Shown here: piece after piece, positions 1 through 7,982 of the stretch
Position numbering within the stretch: the first letter of the stretch is position 1
Layout of the letters: the number at the start of each line of letters is the position of its first letter
Assembly: GCF_002799245.1 (NCBI RefSeq)
Contig: NZ_NEQV01000001.1
Coordinates: 1,171,000 to 1,234,999 of the forward strand
Origin: Stenotrophomonas maltophilia
GTDB taxonomy: Bacteria; Pseudomonadota; Gammaproteobacteria; Xanthomonadales; Xanthomonadaceae
Direction of reading: 5' to 3'
DNA: 64,000 nucleotides
The notes under the pieces: model-generated
Seen by the model: only the letters and a program-made list of their open reading frames with translations
Database searches by the model: none
What the model was told of the DNA's origin: nothing
Program-made: the position numbers and the translations under genes

Positions 1-2
1 CC

Positions 3-923
3 GAACGCAATACCCGCCGCGCCATGTGGCTCACCGTCAGCATGATGCTGGTGGAGATCATCGGCGGCTGGTGGTTCAACTCCATGGCCGTGCTTGCCGA
101 CGGCTGGCACATGAGCTCGCACGCACTGGCGCTGGGCCTGTCGGTGTTCGCCTACCGCTGCGCGCGCCGCTACGCGCACGACCCGCGCTTCGCCTTCGGC
201 ACCTGGAAGATCGAGATCCTGGCCGGCTATACCAGTGCCATCGCCCTGCTGGGAGTCGCCGCGCTGATGGCCGTGCAATCGCTGGAGCGGCTGTGGGTAC
301 CGGCGCCGATCCACTACAACGAAGCCATCGCCATCGCTGTGGTCGGGCTGGGCGTGAACCTGCTGTGTGCCTGGTGGCTGCACGACAGCCCGGGCCACGC
401 GCATCATCACCACGGTCATGACCATGGCGGCCATGGTCACGGGCATGACCACGATCACCACGATCACGGCCACCACGACCACGGCCATGCGCACGGTCAC
501 GATCTCAACCTGCGCTCGGCCTATGTGCACGTGCTGGCCGACGCCGCCACCTCGGTGCTGGCCATCGTCGCCCTGCTCGGCGGCAAGCTGCTTGGCCTCA
601 CCTGGCTGGACCCGGTGATGGGCCTGGTGGGCGCGGTGCTGGTGACGGTGTGGGCGATCGGCCTGCTACGCGACAGCGGCCGCATCCTGCTCGACGCACA
701 GATGGACGCGCCGGTGGTGGCCGAAGTACGCGAGGTGATCGAACAGGGCCCGTGGCCGGCACGCCTGGCCGACCTGCACGTCTGGCAGGTCGGCCGCGGC
801 AAATACGCGGTCAGCGCCAGCGTGGTCACCAGCGACGTCACTCTGGATGCCGATACCGTGCGCAATGCACTGGCGATTCATGAAGAGCTGGTGCATGTGA
901 CCGTGGAGATCCACCGCAGCTGA
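3..923 (+). CDS. dmeF: CDF-family metal exporter, DmeF-like (5' end outside window)
   Basis: This is a cation diffusion facilitator, an inner-membrane antiporter that exports divalent metals such as Co(II) or Ni(II) in exchange for protons. The frame is open to the left edge (it reads ERNTRRAM before the first ATG at 24), so the start lies upstream. The transmembrane metal site is visible as ADGWHM in one helix and HVLADAATS in a later helix. Between the two helix groups is a long loop very rich in His and Asp (about codons 120-155 from the ATG at 24), which is usual for this family and probably gathers metal. The cytoplasmic C-terminal domain is complete. The DmeF subgroup is assigned from overall resemblance, and the metal is inferred, not shown. 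A GTAG-type repeat follows the stop. Confidence 0.85.
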   Translation, partial: ERNTRRAMWLTVSMMLVEIIGGWWFNSMAVLADGWHMSSHALALGLSVFAYRCARRYAHDPRFAFGTWKIEILAGYTSAIALLGVAALMAVQSLERLWVPAPIHYNEAIAIAVVGLGVNLLCAWWLHDSPGHAHHHHGHDHGGHGHGHDHDHHDHGHHDHGHAHGHDLNLRSAYVHVLADAATSVLAIVALLGGKLLGLTWLDPVMGLVGAVLVTVWAIGLLRDSGRILLDAQMDAPVVAEVREVIEQGPWPARLADLHVWQVGRGKYAVSASVVTSDVTLDADTVRNALAIHEELVHVTVEIHRS

Positions 924-947
924 TCCCGCCCGCCTGCGGTCGAACCT

Positions 948-1044
948 GTAGCCGAGCCCATGCTCGGCCAGCCGTTGCCCTTGTAGAGCCGAGCCCATGC
1001 TCGGCTGTCGCGGGCCATCAGCCGAGCAGGGCTCGGCCCTACAG
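948..1044. repeat. SMAG (GTAG) palindromic repeats
   Basis: Three short hairpin arms of the type GTAG(A)GCCGAGCCC-ATG-CTCGGC lie here. Two point right, starting with GTAG at 948 and 983, and one points left and ends in CTACAG at 1044. The pattern matches the SMAG repeats known from S. maltophilia. They separate the dmeF-like gene from the next leftward gene and could fold in mRNA. Confidence 0.8.
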
Positions 1045-1329
1045 TCAAAGCTTCAGCATCATCCGCAGCAGGTACATCAGCAGCGGCAGCGCGCTCAGCA
1101 CCGCACCGCCGATGCCGATCCACGGCCAGCGCTCACCGCGCACGCGCGAGGCCACCGCCAGGCCGCAGCCCACCAACGCCGCACCCAGCACGCCCACACC
1201 CAACCCTGCGGCCAGGCCATTGCCGCCTGCAGTCACCGCGGCCTGCGCCGCCAATGTGCCTGCTCCCCAACCCACGGCGATCCCCAGCCAACTGGCTACG
1301 CCGCACCACGGTGCCTTGCCCTGCGCCAT
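1045..1329 (-). CDS. Small two-helix membrane protein, unknown function
   Basis: The 94-residue protein (start MAQGKAPW) has two or three hydrophobic, Gly/Ala-rich segments: one near residues 10-35, one near 37-57, and a C-terminal one ending in LLRMMLKL. I see no known motif. The start at 1329 is preferred over an ATG fourteen codons upstream because it opens just before the first hydrophobic stretch. The stop abuts the GTAG repeat cluster. It is probably a real inner-membrane protein of xanthomonads, but no function can be given. Confidence 0.55.
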   Translation of the reverse strand: MAQGKAPWCGVASWLGIAVGWGAGTLAAQAAVTAGGNGLAAGLGVGVLGAALVGCGLAVASRVRGERWPWIGIGGAVLSALPLLMYLLRMMLKL

Positions 1330-1419
1330 CCGAAAACCCCTGTGCTCTTGCCGAATTTCTGTACGGGCCACGCCCGCATGCTGCCTACACTAGCCGCACC
1401 CGCCCCGTAGGGACATCCC

Positions 1420-1836
1420 ATGCGCACGCTCCGCCTGCTGCTGCCCGGTGCCCTCCTGCTGCTCACCGCCTGCGGCGAGGACGCGCGGCTTCCCTTCTCC
1501 GCCGACCCGTTGCAGGGCTGCTTCGCCACCGCCGCACGCAAACCCGCCGACTTCCGCATCGACAAGGAGGGCGGCCAGTACTTCGTTTCCTTCAGCCGTG
1601 GCGAGCAGTGGCAGCGCGAACCCAATGCCCTGCACAAGGCCACCTCCAGCGAGATCAGCCGCTACTTCCGCGACGATGCCGCACAGATCGACAGCGCCTT
1701 GATCCGCATGGCCGGCGGCTTCGGCATTTTCCACTTCAACAAGGGCGCGACGCTGAAGGGCAAGGCCAGCGACAGCGACTACATGGCACTGATGCTGATC
1801 GGCGCCGGGCCGGTGTATGCGGTGAAGTGCGATTGA
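1420..1836 (+). CDS. Putative lipoprotein, unknown function
   Basis: The protein has 138 residues. It begins with Arg and a run of Leu, then a lipobox LLTAC with the Cys at residue 18, so it is probably exported and lipid-anchored. The mature part is small and soluble and carries no motif I recognise. The start ATG follows an AGGGA-type ribosome site. It stands alone between a leftward membrane gene and the methyltransferase gene downstream. Confidence 0.65.
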   Translation: MRTLRLLLPGALLLLTACGEDARLPFSADPLQGCFATAARKPADFRIDKEGGQYFVSFSRGEQWQREPNALHKATSSEISRYFRDDAAQIDSALIRMAGGFGIFHFNKGATLKGKASDSDYMALMLIGAGPVYAVKCD

Positions 1837-1925
1837 GCGGAAGGGCAGCTGCAGATCCGAGCACAGGCGTGGCTCTACAACAGCTGCGGTACCATGCCCT
1901 CCCCCGAACCGCCCCGGTACCTGCC

Positions 1926-2768
1926 GTGCCCCATTACACCGGCCCCCTGCTGACCCGCGATAGCGCCGATACCCTGCGCCGTGCCCACGACAAGGGCGCC
2001 ACCGAGTGGCAGGGCTCGCTCGACCTCGGCCGCGGCCAGGACAGCGTGGCGCTGGATGCGGACGGCTTCCACTTCCGTGGCCAGCCCTACCCCTGGCCGG
2101 GCAAGCTGAAGGACCGCACGCTGTACTACTGGGATGGCGAGGCGTTCGCGCCGATCTCGCGCTACAGCGGCTCGCTGATCAAGCTGGTGCCGACCGAATG
2201 GGGCGCACCGACCTTCGAGATCGACGGCATCAAGATGCTGCCGACCTCGAAGCTGTCGCCGTTCGAGGATGCGCGCCGCAAAGTGGAACTGGTCGCTCCG
2301 GCCGGCAAGGTCATCCTCGATACCTGCGGTGGCCTGGGCTACTTCGCCGCCTGTGCACTGGAAGCCGGTGTCGGCCAGATCCGCTCGTTCGAGAAGAACG
2401 CCGACGTGATGTGGCTGCGCACGCTCAACCCGTGGTCACCCGATCCGGACTCGGCGGCCGCCGGTGGCCGCCTGCAGTTCAGCCACGGCGACGTCTCGCA
2501 GCAGATCGAACAGGTCGCCAGCCACAGTGTCGACGCAATCCTGCACGACCCGCCGCGCTTCGGCATTGCCGGCGAGCTGTACTCACAGGTGTTCTACGAC
2601 CATCTTGCCCGCGTCATCCGCAAGGGCGGCCGCCTGTTCCATTACACCGGTGCGCCCAACAAGCTGACCAGCGGCCGCGACGTACCACGTGAAGTGGCCA
2701 AGCGCCTGGAAAAGGCCGGTTTCAAGGCCGAACTGGCGCTTGACGGCGTGCTGGCCGTCAAGCGCTGA
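1926..2768 (+). CDS. SAM-dependent methyltransferase-like protein
   Basis: The 280-residue protein has a Rossmann-type SAM site: VILDTCGGLGYFA near residues 125-140, an acidic residue after the next strand (SFEKN), and a DPPRFG motif near residue 207 in the place of motif IV. That arrangement fits RNA or base methyltransferases and the spermidine-synthase-like fold. The substrate is unknown. The GTG at 1926 is chosen because it opens the conserved region (MPHYTGPL) and no in-frame ATG exists upstream without passing through unrelated sequence. It converges with the deacetylase gene, with only a few bases between the stops. Confidence 0.7.
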   Translation: MPHYTGPLLTRDSADTLRRAHDKGATEWQGSLDLGRGQDSVALDADGFHFRGQPYPWPGKLKDRTLYYWDGEAFAPISRYSGSLIKLVPTEWGAPTFEIDGIKMLPTSKLSPFEDARRKVELVAPAGKVILDTCGGLGYFAACALEAGVGQIRSFEKNADVMWLRTLNPWSPDPDSAAAGGRLQFSHGDVSQQIEQVASHSVDAILHDPPRFGIAGELYSQVFYDHLARVIRKGGRLFHYTGAPNKLTSGRDVPREVAKRLEKAGFKAELALDGVLAVKR

Positions 2769-2771
2769 GCC

Positions 2772-3740
2772 TCACTCCGAATCGACCTTGGCCAGTTTCA
2801 TCACCCACGCCGGCACCTCGGGTTCGCCGGCGTAGAAGTCCTTCGGCTTCTTTTCCGCCATCGCCCAGCGGTGCAGCCAGCTCGGGCCATAGCGCCCGTT
2901 GTAGCCTTCGGCGCCGCGTGCATAGGCCGGGTCGCGCATCGCTTCGTCCAGTGAAATGAAGCGATAGCCCCGGCGCTGGGTGGCCGCCACCAGTTCGGCA
3001 AACGTCGCCGCATTGAGCTCGTTGGCGTGCATCAGCCACACCTGCGGCAGCGCGTAACCCAGCAGCGCCTGCGACTGTTTCTCGTAGTAGTCCAGCTTGT
3101 TCAGCATGTACGGCACGTAGCCTTTGCGCAGTTGCGCCAGCGTTGCCTCGCGCGCAGGTGAGTCTGCCTGCTCGTTCATCACGTTGGCATAGGCGAACGC
3201 CCATACCCACTCACCGTTGTCCACCGTCACCGGCGCTACGCGGTAGCCGTGCTGCTTGAAGAACACATCCATCTGCACGCGCTCGTCCGCGGTACGCCCG
3301 GCACGCAGATAGGGATGGCGCATCCACTGCGGCACCAGCCCCTTCTCGGCCAGCAGCGGCCGCAGCACCGTCTCGCCGCGCAGGAAATCCTGCTGGAACG
3401 CTGCCACGCCCTTCGCATTCAGATCCATGTGCGAGTACGTGTGGTTGCCCAGCACATAGCCTGCATCCCGCCAGTCGCGCAGCATCTGCACCCGCGCCGG
3501 CTGTACCTGCCCGTCCACCTCAAGCTTGTTCCCGTTGACGAAGCCGACCACCGGCACACCCGCCTGATGCAGCTGGGCCATCAACGCCTCGTGCCGCGCC
3601 TGCAGGTCCGGCGGCACGATCTCGTCCAGCCGTGCCCACGGCAGATCGTCGATGGTCACCGCGATGCGGCGATCCACCTCGGCGGCGTGCACCGCCAGCG
3701 ACAACAGCAGCAACGGCAACACACGCAGCAACAAGCGCAT
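2772..3740 (-). CDS. Secreted polysaccharide deacetylase family protein
   Basis: The 322-residue protein has a Leu-rich signal peptide ending near AVHAAE (residue 19). It belongs to the NodB-homology (carbohydrate esterase 4) fold: ITIDDLPW-type motif 1 near residue 29 supplies the catalytic and metal-binding Asp pair, and NHTYSHMDL near residue 102 supplies the metal-binding His pair. The family removes acetyl groups from amino sugars such as peptidoglycan GlcNAc or chitin oligomers; the substrate here is not shown. The ATG at 3740 is chosen because it starts the signal peptide; the upstream reading is unrelated. Confidence 0.75.
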   Translation of the reverse strand: MRLLLRVLPLLLLSLAVHAAEVDRRIAVTIDDLPWARLDEIVPPDLQARHEALMAQLHQAGVPVVGFVNGNKLEVDGQVQPARVQMLRDWRDAGYVLGNHTYSHMDLNAKGVAAFQQDFLRGETVLRPLLAEKGLVPQWMRHPYLRAGRTADERVQMDVFFKQHGYRVAPVTVDNGEWVWAFAYANVMNEQADSPAREATLAQLRKGYVPYMLNKLDYYEKQSQALLGYALPQVWLMHANELNAATFAELVAATQRRGYRFISLDEAMRDPAYARGAEGYNGRYGPSWLHRWAMAEKKPKDFYAGEPEVPAWVMKLAKVDSE

Positions 3741-3843
3741 CGGGTCTTCCCTGGAGTGGCGAGGCGTCGACTGTAGCGCGATTGCCGCGCGCCGCCGAGT
3801 GCAGGCCCCGCGGGTGATGAAACCTGTTGAATCCGGATGCCGG

Positions 3844-4503
3844 TCAGCCCCCTGCAAATGGCGTCGCCCAGGACCGCGCGATCGCCTGCCACAACACGAT
3901 GCCGCCCACCATCGTCGCCAGCAGCAATACCACCAGCACCAGTGCCAGATCATCCGGATTGCGCAGCAGCATCGCGTTCTCGCGCGTCAGAATGTGGAAC
4001 ACCACGTGCTGCGCCTTCGCCAACGGGGTATTGCCATCCGCCACCAGGTCCATCAGGCACGCCGCGGGTGACAGCCGCGCCACGCTGCTCCATGCGTTCT
4101 CGTACAGATGCAGCGTCCACCCGGCCAGGCCCAGTGCGCCACCGTGCAGCAGCATCAATGCCACGTTCGCCGTGCGCAGCTGATCGCGCAGCCACAGCGC
4201 GCGGCTCGCACACACCGCCAGCGCCCCCAGCAACGCCAGCACCATGCCCGCCATCGGGATCCAGCCCAGCGGCTGCCAGTCATCCAATGCACAGGCGCGC
4301 GCCATTACCTGTTCGGCCACCTGCAACCGTGCCTGCTCATCCGGGCCACCGCAGGCCGCGTTGATCGGCTCCAGCAGCAGGCCAACCCGGTAATGAAAGA
4401 AACCCGCGGCCAATGCGACGGACAGCAATGCGACCAGCTGCAGCATCAGCAGGATCGGGCCCTGCCCACAGATGCAGCGGATTCGGGAAGCGGCAGCGTT
4501 CAT
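3844..4503 (-). CDS. Membrane protein with four hydrophobic segments, unknown
   Basis: The protein has 219 residues from the ATG at 4503 (another ATG lies seven codons upstream). Hydrophobic segments lie near residues 17-40, 80-105, 115-135 and 180-205, so four helices are likely. Between the first two is a periplasmic-sized stretch with several Cys (NAACGG, ARACAL) that could form a disulphide. No family is recognised. It stands upstream of the deacetylase on the same strand, about 100 bases away. Confidence 0.55.
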   Translation of the reverse strand: MNAAASRIRCICGQGPILLMLQLVALLSVALAAGFFHYRVGLLLEPINAACGGPDEQARLQVAEQVMARACALDDWQPLGWIPMAGMVLALLGALAVCASRALWLRDQLRTANVALMLLHGGALGLAGWTLHLYENAWSSVARLSPAACLMDLVADGNTPLAKAQHVVFHILTRENAMLLRNPDDLALVLVVLLLATMVGGIVLWQAIARSWATPFAGG

Positions 4504-4669
4504 CGGTTCATTGCATGACAGCAAAGAGCCATCCTAACCAAGCGCCTCTTGCCTGTCGGCTGGCGGATGCGACATCGCGTCCGCCTACCAACGTCACTCC
4601 GCGTTCGGCGGATGCATGCGTACAGCGCCTGCACCCGCCTCACTGCTATCTCACGGGGATGGCAGCCAC

Positions 4670-5620
4670 TCACTCCTTGGCGCGCCGGATCCTGTCGAAG
4701 ACATCGGTATCCTGCACATCGACGAGGTCCAAGCTTTTTACGTCGAAATTCAGATAGGTCCCTGACTGCTTTTCCCGCAGCGCGGGCATCCCATAGAGGA
4801 AAACGACGCAGCGTGCCTTGCTTTCCGCAAAGCGCAGAAGCCGCCGGGTGTGCAGGGATTTCATCTCCGACGCCGCCAGTACACTGTTCCAGATCATCGC
4901 CGTGGGGCGCAAAGGTTCCGCAAGCGTTTCACCGGCAAGGGACACGACCGGTTCGCAGAAAGTGATCTTGAAGCCATCGTCGGTCTTCCGGATCCGTGCC
5001 GTGCTCCAGTACACGCGCGTGCTCCCGGAAAGATGAGGGCGCTTCTTGAAGAAGTTCTCGAACAGTTCCCGATAGCTCATGGGTTCCTGCGTACCCGCGC
5101 TGACAATCGTCGTGTCATCCACGTCGTAACGCCTGGCCTTGAGCCAGCGCGACACCAGTGCGGCGAGCGAGTAGAACTGGGTGCGGCGACTGCGCGTGCC
5201 ACCCGATTCGCCGCTGCTGCTTCGGCCACCCGCACCGGGGCCGGCCCCGGTCGTTGTTCCCTGACGAACATCGAAATGTCCTGCAGGGCGCGCAAGCAGG
5301 AACCGGTCGGGGGCCGGCTGCCCCACGTCGCTGGGACGACTGTCTCCACTGCCTCCCCGTACCTCCAGCTGAGCGACATGGTGGCAGCCGTCCATGTGCG
5401 GCTCGCTTTCATGCTGGATGCGGAAATGCGGTACCTGCTTCAATTGAAGCTGTTCGGTATCCATGTTCGCGCAGGTGTACGTCGCCGGGCAGCCATTCTC
5501 ATGCTCGGTGCACAGAAACGCGCGCTTGTCGGTGATCACGTCCGCCCAGTACAGCTCGTAGGCGCGTTCGGCGTTGATGGTGTCGTTGAATTCCGTACTG
5601 AAAGCCAGTTCCGTTGCCAT
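4670..5620 (-). CDS. Unknown protein with N-terminal Cys/His cluster
   Basis: The protein has 316 residues. Residues 35-82 hold a spaced set of Cys and His (FLCTEHENGC, TCANM, HFRIQHE, DGCHH). This pattern recalls the zinc-ribbon head of CoiA-like and related nuclease-associated proteins, but the match is loose. The middle (about 90-140) is Gly/Ser/Arg-rich and low in complexity. The C-terminal half is a compact alpha/beta-looking region without a motif I know. Base composition is more mixed than in its neighbours and the gene stands alone, which suggests acquired DNA. No function is assigned. Confidence 0.6.
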   Translation of the reverse strand: MATELAFSTEFNDTINAERAYELYWADVITDKRAFLCTEHENGCPATYTCANMDTEQLQLKQVPHFRIQHESEPHMDGCHHVAQLEVRGGSGDSRPSDVGQPAPDRFLLARPAGHFDVRQGTTTGAGPGAGGRSSSGESGGTRSRRTQFYSLAALVSRWLKARRYDVDDTTIVSAGTQEPMSYRELFENFFKKRPHLSGSTRVYWSTARIRKTDDGFKITFCEPVVSLAGETLAEPLRPTAMIWNSVLAASEMKSLHTRRLLRFAESKARCVVFLYGMPALREKQSGTYLNFDVKSLDLVDVQDTDVFDRIRRAKE

Positions 5621-5739
5621 TTCGATCTCGATGGAATGCCGCCATCGGTATCGACCGTGCCGAGCCTAGCTTCATTAACTCCAGCCAAACAGGATTTAAA
5701 CCAACCACCTAATCACACAAATAATGAGAAATCCGTCAC

Positions 5740-6549
5740 TCAACGCAGGAAGTTCAGCAGCGCCAGATTGAAGTGATCGGCATGGCTGGTGTTGCAGCCA
5801 TGCGGCGCGCCTTCCAGGATCACCACCTCGCTGCCTGCAATGGCCTCATGGGTGCGCTGGCCGGAGCCCTCGAACGGCACGATGGCGTCGCTGTCACCAT
5901 GCAGGATCAGCGTCGGCACGGTGATCTTCTTCAGGTCGGCGCGGAAATCGGTAGTCGCGAACGCGTGCATGCAGCCCAGCGCCGCCGCCTGGTCGGACTG
6001 ATGGCACAGCGCGATCGCCGCCTGGCGCTCTTCCTCGGTGACCATCAGCTTGCCATTGGCACTGAAGAAGTCGCGGGTGAAGCCGTCGAAGAATGCCTCG
6101 CGGTCCTTCTCCAGGCCACTGCGCATTTCATCGGCCTTGTCCTGCGTCAGCGGGCCATCCGGGTTGTCGTCGCTGCGCAGCAGGTACGGCGGCACCGCCG
6201 CGGCAAATACCACGCTGTGCAGGCGCTCCTGCCCATGGTTGGCGACGTAGCGCGCCACCTCGCCGCCGCCCATCGAGAAGCCGACCAGGGTGACATCGCG
6301 CAGATCACGCTCCTCGATCACCCCCGCCAGATCCGCCGCCAGCGTGTCGTAGTCAAAGCCCTCGGCCGGCTTGTCGGAGCGGCCGAAGCCGCGCCGGTCG
6401 TAGCTGATCACCCGGTACTGGGCATCACGCAGGATCGACACCTGCGTCTTCCAGGCATCGGCAGACAGCGGCCAGCCGTGGATCAGGATCACCGGGCGGC
6501 CGTCACCACCACTGTCTTCAACATGCAGGCGGACGCGGGAAGCAGGCAT
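5740..6549 (-). CDS. Alpha/beta hydrolase, non-haem chloroperoxidase-like
   Basis: The 269-residue protein is complete for this family. The oxyanion region HGWPLSADAW follows the first strands, the nucleophile elbow is GFSMGGGE (Ser near residue 95), the acid is Asp in HGDSDAIVP, and the catalytic His is in APHGCN near the C-terminus. This set is typical of cofactor-free haloperoxidase/esterase proteins, which work as esterases or perhydrolases in the cytoplasm. The natural substrate is unknown. It is a single gene. Confidence 0.82.
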   Translation of the reverse strand: MPASRVRLHVEDSGGDGRPVILIHGWPLSADAWKTQVSILRDAQYRVISYDRRGFGRSDKPAEGFDYDTLAADLAGVIEERDLRDVTLVGFSMGGGEVARYVANHGQERLHSVVFAAAVPPYLLRSDDNPDGPLTQDKADEMRSGLEKDREAFFDGFTRDFFSANGKLMVTEEERQAAIALCHQSDQAAALGCMHAFATTDFRADLKKITVPTLILHGDSDAIVPFEGSGQRTHEAIAGSEVVILEGAPHGCNTSHADHFNLALLNFLR

Positions 6550-6770
6550 GGGAGCTCCTGTGGAAGGGGAGGATTGCAGCCTAGTGACCGGGCCCTATCG
6601 CGACCGTGAGGGAAACGCGCCCGCTCATGACATCGCCTGCACACGCCGTCATCGGGCACCGCGCCGGTATTTCCCGCCTTCGCACCGCGCCTTCCCGGTT
6701 TCGTCGCAGCGCCGTACCGCCGTGGTCACCGGCATGCCAGCCTGCGCGGACCATCCCCGGGAGTTTCGCC

Positions 6771-7250
6771 ATGTTGCTGCTCACCCTGCCCCTGCTGGCC
6801 GCCGGCCTCGCCGCCGCACCGCCCTCCACCGATGACCTGCGCGAACAGATCCGCCAGGCCGACACCCAGCTCTTTGCGGTGGCCTTCGAGGCCTGCGACG
6901 CCGACAAGGCCGCCGCGATGACCACCGAAGACATGGAGTTCTTCCATGACAAGGACGGCAAGTCGGCCAGCAGTCGCGAAGACTTCCGCCGCAGCGTGGC
7001 CAGCATGTGCGACAACGCACGCAAGGGCGGCTGGCACCTGCGCCGCGAGCTGGTGGAGCCCTCGCTGCAGGTATTCCCGCTGCACGATGAGCGGGCGCTG
7101 GAAATCGGCGACCACCGCTTCCACGAGCGCGGCAAGGACGGTGTGGAGCGCTGGGTGGGCCAGGCCCGCTTCATCCAGGTCTGGCGGCGCGTGGACGGGC
7201 GCTGGCTGGCCGAGCGGGTGATCAGCTATGACCACCGAGCGGCGGACTGA
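6771..7250 (+). CDS. Exported NTF2-like (DUF4440-type) protein
   Basis: The 159-residue protein starts with a hydrophobic leader (MLLLTLPLLAAGLAAAPP), then a cone-shaped NTF2-like domain. The recognisable features are the early helix (DTQLFAVAFEACDADKAAAM), EFFHDKDGK, and a C-terminal strand pair RFIQVWRRVDGRW. Such domains bind small molecules or serve as enzymes; none can be named here. The ATG at 6771 is preferred over upstream starts because it has a GGGAG ribosome site and opens the signal peptide. Confidence 0.7.
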   Translation: MLLLTLPLLAAGLAAAPPSTDDLREQIRQADTQLFAVAFEACDADKAAAMTTEDMEFFHDKDGKSASSREDFRRSVASMCDNARKGGWHLRRELVEPSLQVFPLHDERALEIGDHRFHERGKDGVERWVGQARFIQVWRRVDGRWLAERVISYDHRAAD

Positions 7251-7325
7251 CCCGCCGGGCGCGCTCCACCGGCCAGATCTATACTGACCGTGTCCACCAC
7301 GCCCCACCGCTACCGTTCGATCGCC

Positions 7326-7718
7326 ATGGCAGAGATCAGCCTCAACCACCCCGACCATGGCCTCAACCAGCAGGTCCGCCAGGGCGTGGCCGCACTGGAC
7401 GCCCAGCATGGCCGCCCGTTCGACCAGTCCAGCGAGCGCCTGACCGCCAGCCTGACCGTGCTCGCCCGCGAGCAGGGCCTGCAGCAGGTCGACCACGTAC
7501 TGGTCAGCAACGCCACGGCCCAGCACCCTGCCGGGCACACCATCTTCGTGGTGCAGGGAGACCCGGCCAACCCCGCGCACCTGCGCGCGATGATGCCGAC
7601 CGCTGTGGCCGCGCAGACGCCGGTGGAGCAATCGATGCAGAAGCTGGGGCTGGATGTTCAGCAGCCGGTCGAGGCGCAGGCGCAAGAGATGCAGAATCCT
7701 GCACCCCGGATGGGGTAA
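7326..7718 (+). CDS. Stand-alone XVIPCD-domain protein
   Basis: The 130-residue protein consists almost wholly of the XVIPCD, the C-terminal signal that Xanthomonadaceae type IV effectors use to bind the VirD4 coupling protein. Visible marks are LNHPDHGLNQQ, GRPFDQSSERLTASLTVLA, VDHVLVSNATA, FVVQGDPANPAH and a Gln-rich tail (VQQPVEAQAQEMQ). There is no toxin domain in front. A TATACT that could be a -10 box lies at 7279-7284, only a few bases before an in-frame GTG at 7290, so the ATG at 7326 is the likelier start. It may be an effector remnant, a docking or decoy protein, or a tiny effector. Confidence 0.7.
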   Translation: MAEISLNHPDHGLNQQVRQGVAALDAQHGRPFDQSSERLTASLTVLAREQGLQQVDHVLVSNATAQHPAGHTIFVVQGDPANPAHLRAMMPTAVAAQTPVEQSMQKLGLDVQQPVEAQAQEMQNPAPRMG

Positions 7719-7982
7719 CCACACCGGCGCTCCTCGGAGCCGGCCCACACGTGACCAGGACGCCCGCGGAACTGCAGCGCCCTACCCGAGATTCAGTCCA
7801 ATCGGAAGCTATCCCGATCGTAGCCCCGTTTACCTCGAACTGCGGGCGCTACTGGCCACATCTGCGCCAAACCATTCACAAACGACAAGCCTTGGCGCCA
7901 ATGACTCCAGCTTGATACGCATTGCGGATCGATCCCCCTGCATGCATTAATTGTGCCTATCGAAAAGAGCGCAGGGGGCGTC

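Noticed and set aside
400..500. His-rich stretch in the left-edge exporter considered as an assembly error or repeat
   Set aside because: A His/Asp-rich cytoplasmic loop is normal in DmeF-type CDF proteins.
1254..1925. In-frame extension upstream of the methyltransferase gene
   Set aside because: It overlaps the lipoprotein gene at 1420-1836 in another frame and reads as Arg/Pro/Ala-rich noise; the GTG at 1926 opens the conserved part.
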